From: Tridacna crocea
Lineage: Eukaryota > Mollusca > Bivalvia > Cardiida > Cardiidae
Direction: 5' to 3'
NCBI GenBank assembly: GCA_943736015.1
Contig: OX031071.1
Span: forward strand, 16,092,119 to 16,156,118
Length of the DNA stretch: 64,000 nucleotides
Shown: positions 51,406 to 61,531 of the stretch, one piece after another
Position numbering within the stretch: position 1 is the first letter of the stretch
Layout of the letters: each line of letters starts with the position of its first letter
The notes under the pieces: model-generated
Seen by the model: the letters and a program-made list of their open reading frames with translations, nothing else
Database searches by the model: none
Told to the model about the DNA's origin: nothing
Program-made: the position numbers and the translations under genes

Positions 51406-51628
51406 TTAACCCATTACCACACAATCCCTAATTTTGACGCCCTTGAGAAGGAATCCTTTATAAAATATTGTGGGAAAAGGAAAAAAATGCTGGTAACCAG
51501 CATTTTCTCCTTTTCCCACAATGTTTTCTACCCTTCACAAAACAAATTTCAAATTTTCAGTCACATTTATTGTCGTCTGCAAATGGTATTTGGACCAGTC
51601 TAAAATATTGTCATTTGGTAATGATTAA
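51406..51628 (+). repeat. TTAA-hairpin MITE A
   Basis: Full length. Small deletion in the long arm (GCAAATGGTATTTGGACC). Shares TTAA 51625-51628 with the next copy. Confidence 0.93.
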
Positions 51629-52072
51629 CCCTGTACCACACAATCACAACTTTCACCAACCCTGACAAAGACGGCTTTTGAAAACATTCTGGGGAAAAGA
51701 AAAGATGCTACTAACCAGCATTTTCTCCATTTTCCGCAATATTTTCTACCATATTAGACAGGAATCATCATTTTAGCATCATTTGTCATTTGCAAATTGG
51801 TCCTGTGTGGCTCGGTGGTAAAATGTTGGACTTGTAAACTCAGGCCCGGATTTGAGGTACACTGGATCCACTGGGTTTTTCATGGGAGTGTCCTTGTGCA
51901 AGACACTTCAGAGCCCTACAATAACAATTCTGAAACCCGGAAGATACATGGATATGTGAGCTGTTGCCGTGATATGACTGAAATAAAGCGACGTAAAATA
52001 CCATTCAACGGTTTTTAAATGCTTTCAATATTGGTGTGTCTGAAATTTTGACATGTAGTAAGGACTTACATT
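51625..52072 (+). repeat. TTAA-hairpin MITE A split by a SINE
   Basis: Left part to 51797, right part from 52017 (AAATGCTTTCAATATTGG) to TAGTAAGGACTTA. Confidence 0.85.
51798..52016 (+). mobile_element. tRNA-derived SINE inserted in a MITE
   Basis: Head GTGTGGCTCGGTGGTAAAAT, body CAAGACACTTCAGAGCCC and GTGATATGACTGAAATAAAG, end AAAATACCATTCAACGG. Flanked by AAAT on both sides (51794-51797, 52017-52020). Confidence 0.85.
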
Positions 52073-52183
52073 TGGAAAACTTTTATCCGCCAAAGTACCA
52101 GTTACAACCTAATTTACCTTTATGAAAGGGTAAGTTCAGATCACATAGATTATGATCTGTGGCAGCATGATAAAAAGTTTTGC

Positions 52184-52300
52184 TTAAGCCTTCACCACAC
52201 AGTCCAGACTTGTATCAATCCCACTAAGAAATCTTTCGAAAACATGGTTGGAAAAGGATAAAAATGCTTGTAACCAAGAAGAAAACAAAATCAATGTTAT
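52184..52300 (+). repeat. MITE A, left half
   Basis: TTAAGCCTTCACCACACAGT, short arm, GGAAAAGGATAAAAATGCTT, then unrelated sequence. Confidence 0.65.
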
Positions 52301-52643
52301 GTCAAGAGGCTCTGTTTATCATCAGCTATATAGCAAGTCCCATTTATTTCAAGACACCCAGCCCCATCCCACCCGCTGGGTCACAAATTAATGACCTTTT
52401 TATGCAATGTCAATGCAAGTCTATTGAATATTAATTAATACCCAAATAGCCCAGAGTTAATTTACATTGTCATTTGCAATGGACTAGCAGGGTGAATTGG
52501 TTTGTGCTTTATGTTTCACCTGCCCTGTTGCCACGACAATGGTGCTCTTTGCTGCTGGGGCATTGGCAGACAATATACTGGGGTAACCAGAAAGAAAGGC
52601 TTGGGCTTATGACACTTGTCAAAAGTGTTTTGAGATATTACCC

Positions 52644-52872
52644 TAACTCTTCCCCCAAAAAATAGTTTTTTGAAATCCTAGATAGTGAAATAAATTTGCA
52701 GATAACAAAATTTTGTTTAGCTCAGATAAACAGATTTTGTATCTCGAAAGGTAGGAAATAATGTGGAAAAGAGAGGAAATAAAGGTTACCAGTACTTTCT
52801 CCTTTTTCCACATTGTTTGTGATAAATTCTTCATCAGGTTCATCAAACCACTAGGTTAATTTGTAAAAGAAT
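52644..52872 (-). repeat. TTAA-hairpin MITE A, decayed
   Basis: Full layout. Core GGAAATAAAGGTTACCAGTA. Next copy begins at its end. Confidence 0.7.
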
Positions 52873-53102
52873 AATGAACTCTTTGCCAAAGGAGAAAACA
52901 TCAGATTTATTCAAATTGACAGCATTTTGCAGACAACAAATGAATTGTGACTGAAAAATTGAAATTTGATTTTGACAGTGAAGAACGCATTTTGGGTAAA
53001 TAAGAAATTACTGGTTACCAGTATTTTCTTTTTTCCCCACAATGTTCTCAAAAGGATTTTTAGAGGGAAGTTAACATTTGGGGTTTTGTGAGGTATAGGG
53101 AT
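52871..53102 (-). repeat. TTAA-hairpin MITE A, aged
   Basis: Full layout. Centre TTACTGGTTACCAGTATTTT still symmetric. Confidence 0.8.
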
Positions 53103-53127
53103 GATAAATGAGTCTCTATCTTGTGAC

Positions 53128-53406
53128 TTAACCCTTTACCAAACAACAAAAAACAGACTGGTCCAAATTGAATGCACTTGCAGACAACAAATAAACATCA
53201 CTCAAAAATTGAAATTTGTTTCCAGTAGGGTAGGAAACATAGTGGGAGAAGGAGAAAATGCTGGTAGCCAGCATTTTCTCCTTTTCCCACAATGTTTTCT
53301 ACCCTTCCCAAACTAAGTTCCAATTTTTAAGACGGATTCATTTTGCCGTCTGCAATTGCTTTCAGTTTGGACATGTCTAAAATTTTGACGTTTGGTAAGG
53401 AGTTAC
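53128..53406. repeat. MITE A with two long arms
   Basis: The left arm is the long arm (CAAACAACAAAAAACAGACT...) and the right arm is also the long arm (...CTACCCTTCCCAAAC to ACGTTTGGTAAGGAGTTAC), around an intact core with GGTAGCC centre. Length 279 bp. Confidence 0.9.
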
Positions 53407-53429
53407 TGAAATGTAAACTTATCACAAAG

Positions 53430-53490
53430 TACATGTAGATCAAAGATCAAACTGCACATTCTTGGCAGTCTGATCTTGGAACAACACTAA
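53430..53490. repeat. GATC-palindrome repeat
   Basis: ACATGTAGATCAAAGATCAA and GGCAGTCTGATCTTGGAACA. A second GAGTCTGATCTTAATCATTG follows at 53500. Confidence 0.7.
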
Positions 53491-53887
53491 TTCCAAAAGG
53501 GAGTCTGATCTTAATCATTGGTGTATACAATAAAAACAAAAGTTGCAGTTGGCTCTGCAAGGCATACCAAGTACTGTACGATCATGTCCATTTGGTCAGG
53601 TGCACTGAAATTATTGTCCAGTGCCCTGAAAGGTCCCTCGTGAAGACCATGGGACCCCTAATGAGAGTCACCTGTCCCTAGCACACCTGATTTAAATAAA
53701 TTGCAAAAGGTTGCATGAAAATAGCGGAGATTTCAATAACTAAATGTCAATAGCCACCGTTCTACAATAATTAATCATTTTCATACAATTTTTCAAAGAG
53801 AGAGCTTCATGGGGACTTTTGAGGGCATCAAATTTATGCTGTTCCCACAGAAAAATTTATTTGAAACATTGGTATCATCTATTTTTA

Positions 53888-54020
53888 AACCCTGTACCCA
53901 AGTTTTAATTAACATAAGAAAGGTTTTGAAATGCATGATGGGAAAAGGAGAAAATACTGTAATCCAACATTTCCTCCTTTTCTCAAAATATTTTCTTGAG
54001 AAAAAATCTAAACATTGTAA
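53888..54020 (+). repeat. TTAA-hairpin MITE A, decayed
   Basis: AACCCTGTACCCAAGTTTTA, core GGGAAAAGGAGAAAATACTG; long arm lost. Confidence 0.65.
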
Positions 54021-54167
54021 CAAATGAAAATATAGACCTTATTTTATATGTATGTTTTTTTTTTCTTAATACTTTGGTCATCAAAAGTCTATATTTCTCT
54101 TTTGTCAAAAGATTCTTGCAAACATAAAATTTCTTTTCATCAAAAGATGTGAATATTGAGTTACCAT

Positions 54168-54399
54168 TTAACCCCTTCCCAAACAATCCTGGGTTTTCAT
54201 GATCCTGGGGAAAAAGACTTCTGAAAACATAATGAAAAAAGGAGAACATGCTGGTAACTAGCATTTTCTCCTTTTCCCACAATGTTTTCTACCCTTCCCA
54301 AAGCAAATTTCAGTTTTTGAGTCACATTTATTTTGTTGTCTGCTAATCATGGTTCCAAGTTGGACTAGTCTTAAATTTTGTCTTATGGTAAAGAGTTAA
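54168..54399 (+). repeat. TTAA-hairpin MITE A
   Basis: Full length, sharing TTAA 54396-54399 with the next copy in the same orientation. Confidence 0.92.
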
Positions 54400-54624
54400 C
54401 CCATTACCAAACAATCCCTACTTTTGACGCCCCTGAGAAAGAAGCCTTTTGAAAACACTATAGGAAAAGGAGAAAATGCTGGTAACCAGCATTTTCTCCT
54501 TTTCCCACAGTGTTTTCTACCCTTCCCAGAACAAGTTTCAAATTTTCAGTCACCTTTATTTTGTCGTCTGCAAATGCTTTCAATTTGAACCAGTCTGAAA
54601 TTTTGTCGTGTGGTAAAAAGTTAA
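54396..54624 (+). repeat. TTAA-hairpin MITE A
   Basis: Young-subgroup copy with intact core, only CACTATAGG at one stem base. Confidence 0.95.
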
Positions 54625-54699
54625 TGCTTAGTTAAATTTCACTTAATTAAAGATATGTCTTTGTTGCAAGAACTTTCAGAAATTAGATGTGCCTCAAAT

Positions 54700-54818
54700 C
54701 ATAACTATAGGCATGGAAAAGATTCTAATTACCAACATTTTCTTCTTTTCACATGTTGTTTCCTAAAGCCTTTTCTTTCAGGATAGCAAAATCATGGAAT
54801 TTTGGGGGAAAGTTTCAC
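54700..54818 (-). repeat. MITE A, decayed
   Basis: GATTCTAATTACCAACATTT core and short arm. Confidence 0.5.
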
Positions 54819-55126
54819 CCATTGATTTCCACTTATTTTTCCAAGGGTATTAATACTTTAATGAAGGAAAAACATTTAAAAGGAGAGAAATGTTGCATTT
54901 TAAGTACAATGTAAAACGTGAAAAGGGAGCAGTAGAAATGAAAATTTCTTCCTTTTTCAATCTTTTTTTTTTTCCAAATTACTGAATTATCACCAGTAAG
55001 TCAAAAAATAAATCCTTCAATAGATAAAAATGTCAATGTTAGCCATCATTCCATTTGTAAGAATATTTTCTCAGATCACTTGCTGTATAGTCATGGATTT
55101 CTACATAATTAATGAGATTGCAATGA

Positions 55127-55352
55127 TTAACCCTTTACTCCATAGACACTCATTTCTACGCATTGTTTGTCAGAGCCTTTTGAAAACATTGTGACAAATG
55201 GTGAAATTGCTCGTGATGAGCAATTTCACATTTTGCCACAATGTTTTCTACACTATCAAAAGGTGTCATATACACATAAACGGCTTCGTCCTTGCTGTTA
55301 CTTAGGGTCAATTAGAGATACCATAGAAATGCCTTATGGGGTAAAGGGTTAA
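55127..55352 (+). repeat. TTAA-hairpin MITE C
   Basis: The only complete C copy in this orientation: short arm first (TTAACCCTTTACTCCATAGA), long arm last (GATACCATAGAAATGCCTTA). Shares TTAA 55349-55352 with the next A copy. Confidence 0.95.
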
Positions 55353-55560
55353 CTCATTACCAGATGACAAAATTTTAAGCATTTGCAGACGACAAAATAA
55401 AAGTGACTGAAAGTTTGAAATTTGTTTTGTGACGGCTGGAAAACATTGTGGGAAAAGGAGAAAATGCTGGTTTCCAGCAATTTATCCTTTTTCCACAATG
55501 TTTTTCAAAGGCTTCTTTCTCAGGGTCATCATAAGTAGGGATTGTGTGGTAATGAGTAAT
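55349..55560 (-). repeat. TTAA-hairpin MITE A
   Basis: Part of the long arm deleted (AATTTTAAGCATTTGC). Core intact on one side; loop changed to GGTTTCC. Confidence 0.88.
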
Positions 55561-55776
55561 TCTTCACCAAACAACAAAACTTTATTTTTTTCCAAATAGA
55601 TAGAATTTGCTGATAACATTAAATACTACAAAACTACTCGAATTTACTGTTTGAAAATGGAGAAAACAGTTTTGGAAAAGGAGCTGGTTACCACCATTTT
55701 TCTTCTTTTCAAGCAATGTTTTCAAAAGGTCTCTTTCTAGGCATTTGTTAAAACTCAGAATATGAGTAAAGGTTGC
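55557..55776 (-). repeat. TTAA-hairpin MITE A, aged
   Basis: ATTCTTCACCAAACAACAAA to ATGAGTAAAGG. Core GGAAAAGGAGCTGGTTACC. Confidence 0.7.
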
Positions 55777-56081
55777 CTGCTGATGAGTGATTATTCGATT
55801 AAAATGGGAAATAAAAAAACATGGAATTAACATTTCAGTAATTCTTTTTTCATAATTTACCTGTACTCAAATAGGCTTCTCACAATGGACAACCTTGGGA
55901 ATGCATTATGGGATATCAGAATGCATTGTTGGAGCTGTCAATCAAATTACATTAGAGAGCGGTAAAGAATGAATGCAATGGACAGTGGGCTGAATGAATG
56001 CATTAGCGGACCCCGTGTCATTTAATTGGATATTTGTGCAGGGTGTTGTCACCAGTAACCACTTGAATACCCGTATTTATG

Positions 56082-56132
56082 CCTTTGCCAAATGACAAAA
56101 TTTTAGGCTCCCCTATATTGAAAGTATTTGAG
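56082..56132 (-). repeat. MITE A long-arm fragment
   Basis: CTTTGCCAAATGACAAAATT to GAAAGTATTTGAG. Confidence 0.6.
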
Positions 56133-56141
56133 AGCCTCAAG

Positions 56142-56366
56142 TTAACTCTTAACCAAAGAACAAAGTTCAGATACATCCAAATTGAAATTACTTAGAAGAC
56201 AAGAAATTAAACATTACTCCAAACTTAAGATTTGCCTTTGGAAGGGTATAAAACATTGTAATAGTTTAATGCTATTTACCAGCATTTCTTTTTTTTCAGG
56301 CCGCATTTTGGAAAGTCCTCATTATCAGGGTTGTGAAAACTCCGAATTGTGGAGTAAAGGGATTCA
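56142..56366 (-). repeat. TTAA-hairpin MITE A, aged
   Basis: TTAACTCTTAACCAAAGAAC to GTGGAGTAAAGGGATTC. Core degraded. Confidence 0.75.
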
Positions 56367-56771
56367 AAATGAGGGTAAAAAACAAAAAATACCATGAGTG
56401 TAAAATAAGTTGGCTCATTTATGGTAACTTATTTTTCAGTCATGGATCCATTCATGCTAAAAATCATTTTATTCTGACTTTGAACCCTTTTTGTTTAACA
56501 TATTAGGGTGTAGTCAAAAACAGCCAATCAAACTTCAAGTTGTATGAGTTATCATAACACTGAAAGTACTGACAGGCTAAAAAAGAGAACCAGGAGACAA
56601 CAGTTCATGCATGCAAGTTACCAAGCTCATGCAATTCAACCAGGGGGATATATTATGTAATATATACACATTTACCCTATATTTTTTGCATTTTTTCAAA
56701 ATATTGTTATGCTTGGTTATGTGGGCATTACAGGGAATTATTGAAAACAACAACAACAAAAAAAAGGGTTA

Positions 56772-56890
56772 TAAGCATGAAATAGATAGAATATTTGGCT
56801 TTTTTTTTTTCGGTGAAAGATCAAAATTTATTTCATATTGTTAACATCTTGGGAAACATTTTCAAATAAGTAGCAGCCACTCGTGAAAAC
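56772..56890 (+). repeat. one arm of the 1804 palindrome family
   Basis: AGCATGAAATAGATAGAATA and TTTCGGTGAAAGATCAAAAT then CAGCCACTCGTGAAAACA. The opposite arm is missing. Confidence 0.75.
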
Positions 56891-56914
56891 ATGATGGAAA
56901 ATAATATATATGCG

Positions 56915-57020
56915 AAAATCTGATAATTTCTCATTGAAAGGATAAAAAACATTGTGGAAGGCAGAAAATATTTTTCTATCATGTTTTCAAAGGTTTCTTT
57001 TCAGGATTGTCTGGTAAAGT
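56915..57020 (-). repeat. MITE A, decayed
   Basis: GATAAAAAACATTGTGGAAG and short arm to GTCTGGTAAAG. Confidence 0.55.
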
Positions 57021-57021
57021 C

Positions 57022-57275
57022 CCAACACTTGACACACAAGCCCAGTTTTAACTGTGGAAAAGAAGGCTTTTGAAAATATTATGGAAAAAGGCAAAAATAT
57101 TGGAAACTGGCATTTTCATGTTTACAAAAATATTGGAAACTGGCATTTTCATGTTTGCCTTTGATGGTTTCTATTTTCTGAACGAGAAAACTCACATTTA
57201 AGCCATGTCATTGTCTGCAAATTGCTTTCCAATTTAACAGAACTAAAATGTTTAGGTTGCTACAGAATTAAGTAG
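57022..57275 (+). repeat. TTAA-hairpin MITE A with internal duplication
   Basis: Core region contains a 33-bp exact tandem duplication (57092-57157; CAAAAATATTGGAAACTGGC) that separates the two stem arms. Confidence 0.75.
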
Positions 57276-57301
57276 ATATTCAAGTTTTGCACAAATTGGT
57301 T

Positions 57302-58521
57302 TTAACTGTTTATGCCTGGCATCCACTAGGACGCGGAGGGGACCGGGAAGCTTCGCGGTAAAAATAAATTGATTTCGGCATACTTTCCTGTGAGAAAACA
57401 TCGATTCTGTACAGAAATGTATATATACTTGGACTGTCCGCGGACTTCTTGCTAGCATACTTAGGATTGTCCGCATAAACAATCCGGAATAGTTTCGAAA
57501 GTTCAGGCGTGAAAGCGGATTGTTTCAGGACAATGCAGACACGCTTAGGATTACACCAGGAAATGTTTGGGACAACCAGTTTCAGTGCACGACACTAGGC
57601 GGAGACGGTATGGAAATGCAGAGGTTGCATTCATAGTTTATATTAGAGTGTTTGCATCTCTCGTTCCATGGACTGACATCGACAAATTTGCAGTGTATCA
57701 GAGAAAATAACATCGTTCTAGACAAACAAGAATGAAAATTACCACAAAATCCAGTGAACTATTTTTCCATGGTCGACTTTTTTTTCTTTTTTGTCTCGGC
57801 ATATTGTGTGCAGGAGAGATTAAAAAACATGTCTACCCTGGTGGAAGTCAAACTGCAAGTGACAGAGCACTGATTTTGATATGTTTAGGGAGTAGGTTGC
57901 CTAGATACGAAAGTCATGCGACATTTTCCATTCATTGTTCAGAGAGCATGCCGCGACCGCTCTGAACATTCAGGAAAGGTTCCGCGAACCTTGTGTATCG
58001 ATTCGTCCTTGTGTCCGCAAGCTGTCCACGTTGCTGAAGCTTTCTGGAATATATGCGGAAGACAACAACGCGGACAAGATGCCGAAGGTGTAAGGAAATT
58101 CATTTCTGCGTCCAAATTTTGCTCTCGATCAAAATTTCGACACGGACAAAATTGCCGATCCGGAAGGCTCCAAATCGGGCTGAAGCATCTAGGACAACAA
58201 TAAGAAGCCATTAGGAACATGCGGAAGCTTTGCCGAATATTAAATTTGTTGTCCGCATGCTATCCGCGTATTGTCCTGGGCCTAGTGAACGCCTGGTCTC
58301 GCCAAACAACAAAATTTTGGACTAGTCCGATTTTAAAGCATTTGCAGACGACAAGATAAACGTGAATCAAAAATATTGAAATTTGATTTGGAAAGGGTAG
58401 AAAATATGGTGGGAAAAGGAGAAAATGCTGGTTACCAACATTTTCTCTTTTTCCCACAATGTTTTCAATGGCTTTCTTTCTCAGGGTAGATAAAAGTTTG
58501 GAATGTGTTCTAAAGACTTAA
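57302..58521 (-). repeat. TTAA-hairpin MITE A split at its left terminus
   Basis: TTAACTGTTTA (57302-57312) is the left terminus. The rest (CCAAACAACAAAATTTTGGA...) starts at 58302, with a full core and short arm to about 58521. Confidence 0.8.
57313..58301. mobile_element. TIR element with GCGGAC/GTCCGC motifs
   Basis: Left end GCCTGGCATCCACTAGGACG and, read inward from the right, CCAGGCGTTCACTAGGCCC form imperfect TIRs. Subterminal zones are rich in GTCCGC/GCGGAC. About 990 bp and notably CpG-rich. Target duplication is unclear. The style (motif-packed ends) is reminiscent of the Harbinger element but the link is weak. Confidence 0.65.
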
Positions 58522-58553
58522 AAACACTTTCTGAAAACAAAAAAAAATGTGGC

Positions 58554-58759
58554 TTAACGCTTTACCCCACAGCAAAATCTTAGACCTATCCAAATCGAAA
58601 GCATTTGTAGATCGCAATTTCATGATGGCTCAAATGACAATTTTTCTTTGATAGGGTAGAAAACTTTATGGGAAAAGGAGAAAATGCTGAGAAAAAACCT
58701 TTTCCCACAACGTTTTGTAACTGCTTGTTAAAATGCAGGTTTGTTGGGTTTAGGGTTAA
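58554..58759 (-). repeat. TTAA-hairpin MITE A, half-core deleted
   Basis: TTAACGCTTTACCCCACAGC. Core loses its centre (AATGCTGAGAAAAAACC). Confidence 0.85.
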
Positions 58760-58776
58760 GTGATTTTAATTATCTC

Positions 58777-58994
58777 TTGACACATTACCACACAACATAA
58801 TTTAAGCCTTGTCCAAATTGAAAGCATTTGCCGACAACGATTTCAGTGTGGTTCAAATGGTGCAAGTTTTATTTGAAAGGGTAGAAAACATTGTGGGAAA
58901 AGGAGAAAATACTGGTTTCCAGTTTCCCACAATGTTTTCAAAAGGCTTCTTTCCAAGGGTCATTAAATAGTGTCATTGTGTGGTAAAGGGTTAA
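58777..58994 (-). repeat. TTAA-hairpin MITE A, core shortened
   Basis: Long arm good. AAAATACTGGTTTCCAGTTT joins directly to CCCACAATG. Confidence 0.88.
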
Positions 58995-59329
58995 AGGGAA
59001 GAATAAATATTTGTGGAAATCGAGAAAATAATAGTCACCATTTTTAAAAAAAAAACAACGCTTATTACAACTTGAGATTTTGGTGAAAGATTGAATGAAG
59101 ATGCAGAGGTAATTACAAATATATAACCCTAAAAGAGTCTTTGTTGAATTGAACAGAATGAAGACTTCATTTAGAAAAATAGGACAGATTTCTTAAATGG
59201 TGTAAAGTGAATTAACTGAAGTCGTTTGTTTTTGCAAATTACTGCACAATTGAATTACTTCTGATGCCAATTCAATTCCCCAGAAAAACATTGCAGTTTG
59301 GGGAACCATTTCAATTCCATAAAACTAAA
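58995..59329. other. gap without recognisable element
   Basis: AT-rich, no repeat or frame of note. Confidence 0.4.
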
Positions 59330-59566
59330 TTAACCCTTTACTGCACAGTGCCAAGTTTAAAATAAACTTAATAAAAACAAGAGGCATTTAAAATCATAGC
59401 AGGAAAAGGAGCAAATGTTAATAGCCAGCAATTTTCCCTTTTACTCCAATGTTTTCTATTCTGTCATTCAATCCTACTATTTTAGCCATATTTGGTTTGA
59501 AGTATGTAAAAATGCTTTCTGTTTAATGCAAGCCAAAAGTTTTTTTTCCTTTGGTAGTCAGCTAAG
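59330..59566 (+). repeat. TTAA-hairpin MITE A, aged
   Basis: TTAACCCTTTACTGCACAGT; core AAATGTTAATAGCCAGCAAT. Confidence 0.75.
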
Positions 59567-59633
59567 CATTTTTCTGCTTCTGCAACTGATATTTATGAAT
59601 AGAGGAATCTGATTTGACAAAGAGATTGCATAG

Positions 59634-59790
59634 TTCAACCCTTTTCCATACATTCATAAGTTTTAACACAACTTCTAAAAAAGAGGTCTTTTGAAAATAT
59701 TGTGGGAAAAAAGGAAATGATTGTAACTGGAATTTTCTCCTTTTTCAACATTGTTTTCTATTTTTCATAGACAAATCGTATCCTTTAACT
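59634..59790 (+). repeat. TTAA-hairpin MITE A, right-truncated
   Basis: CAACCCTTTTCCATACATTC; core AATGATTGTAACTGGAATTT. Confidence 0.7.
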
Positions 59791-59999
59791 CTTTACCAAA
59801 GGACAAAATTTTTGACTTGTCCAAATTGAAAGCACTTGCATATAACAAAATAAATGAGACTCAAAAATTGAAATTTGTTTTGGGAAGGGTAGAAAACATG
59901 GTGATGCTCTTTACCAGCATTTTCTCCTTTTCCCACAATGTCTTTAAAAGGTTTCTTTCTCTGAGTCATGAAACCCAGGATTGTTTGGGAAAGGGTTAA
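59785..59999 (-). repeat. TTAA-hairpin MITE A, half-core deleted
   Basis: AAAACATGGTGATGCTCTTT replaces the first stem arm. The end is B-like (TTGTTTGGGAAAGGGTTAA). Confidence 0.88.
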
Positions 60000-60041
60000 G
60001 CTAAATTTGATGTTGCTTCTCAGACCTTCATGTCCTTTGAT

Positions 60042-60271
60042 TTAACCCATTACCACACAATCCCTACTTTTGACGACCCTGAGAAAGAAGCCTCTAGAAA
60101 ACATTGTGGGAAAAGGAGAAAATGCTGGTAACCAGCATTTTCTCCTTTTCCCAAAATGTTTTCTACTCTTCACAAAACAAATTTCAAATTTTCAGTTACT
60201 TTTATTTTGTTGTCTGCAAATGCTTTCAATTTGGACCAGTTCTAAAATATTGTCGTTTGGTAATGGGTTAA
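60042..60271 (+). repeat. TTAA-hairpin MITE A
   Basis: Young-subgroup copy, near-perfect core, TTAA at both ends. Confidence 0.96.
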
Positions 60272-60433
60272 ACAGAAAAAGGTATGCCTTTAACCTTGAC
60301 AACAAATAAATAAGATACAGGGTAGGACTGCTTTCAAATTCTTCCCTTTACTACTGAATAAATGGAATATAAAACTTTCGATCAGCTGGAAAGGCATAAA
60401 TGTCCCAATCAAATTGCAGAGTTACTTACAGAT

Positions 60434-60563
60434 TTGACAACGCATCAGAGAGTTCAAGTCCAAACTGAAGCGAAGTTTTTCACATAATCTGGTATTGGAC
60501 CTGCAGTGTCTCTAATCAGCGCTTTGTAGTACCTGACCGAGTACATCACAAAATGGTCAGGGT
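60434..60563 (-). CDS. possible minus-strand coding segment
   Basis: A strong minus-strand donor (CAAATCT then GTAAGTAAC) lies at about 60433-60421. Two overlapping frames upstream are open: one reads YYKALIRDTAGPIPDYVKNF and stops at 60454; the other runs into the donor. The frames conflict, so coding is doubtful. Confidence 0.15.
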
Positions 60564-60564
60564 T

Positions 60565-60785
60565 ATATCTTTACCAGAAAATCCCAAGTTTTAATGATTT
60601 CAAGGAACAAGGCTTTTAAAAACAACATGTGAAATGAAGAAAATGCAGGTAACCTGCATTTTCTCCACTTCACACAATGTTTTTGTACCCTTTTGAGAAC
60701 AAACGACATCTTTTTGTCCAAGGTGTTTTTGGAAATATGTTGTGTTTGGACTTTTCTAAAATTTTGTCACATAGTAAAGAGGTAC
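60565..60785 (+). repeat. TTAA-hairpin MITE A with covariant core
   Basis: Stem TGTGAAATGAAGAAAATGCA and right half TGCATTTTCTCCACTTCACA share several changes from consensus on both arms (GGG to GTG, CTGG to CAGG). TTAA lost at both ends. Confidence 0.8.
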
Positions 60786-61303
60786 TTGACTTTTTCACTT
60801 TGTTTGGAGGCTGTTACACGTTGTTACTAAAACACTGTTTTTCAGACGTCAACAAGATTTATCACCTTGTATAGAAATCTGCACACATCTAACACTGTCC
60901 ACTCTGTTCAAATTATTAATGTTTGGATGGAAGGCATCTCAAATGACCACACCGGTCACTCATTCAATAACAGCATGCTATTGTGTGCAGGACAAGATAA
61001 ATTGTAACGGATTTACACCTGATTGACCAAGACTGACCGCTGCTACAGGGCTGTACTCGATTACAGGATATCGCGTCATCTCGTATAAGCCAAGTGACAT
61101 CTACCCGTACCTCCATGCAAATTTTCTTCATTATATTTCGATGTTGATGTTCCTTTGATTAGAAGATTACTGCATTTACAATGTAAATAAGTATGTAAAA
61201 AGGGAACAGGAAAGTTGTGGTACATGATAAAATTTTACAAATTTTGTCCTGATTATTGAATTTGTGAGACTGATGAGAAATTATATAGATTAGAATTATA
61301 ATG
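60786..61303. other. gap without recognisable element
   Basis: Contains CpG-bearing CTGACCGCTGCTACAGG and ATATCGCGTCATCTCG near 61030-61085. No frame with splice support. Confidence 0.35.
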
Positions 61304-61421
61304 TTGGGTAACGATTCTGTACCATGCAACCTAAGTTTTAACAACCAATGTTCATTTTGTCATCGGCAAATGCTTTCAATTTGGACTATCCTAAATTTGT
61401 TTTTTTTTTGTAAAGAGTTAA
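61304..61421 (+). repeat. MITE A lacking the core
   Basis: Short-arm end (GGTAACGATTCTGTACCATG, AGTTTTAACAACC) joined directly to the outer long arm (TTCATTTTGTCATCGGCAAA) and GTAAAGAGTTAA. Confidence 0.8.
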
Positions 61422-61531
61422 TTAGAAAAACATCAAAGAATAATAAGTCTATATTACTACCAAATATATTTCTTGGTACTAAATTTCAACGATTGAGAGA
61501 ATCTTGGGCCATAGTTTAGAATCAACTTTAC

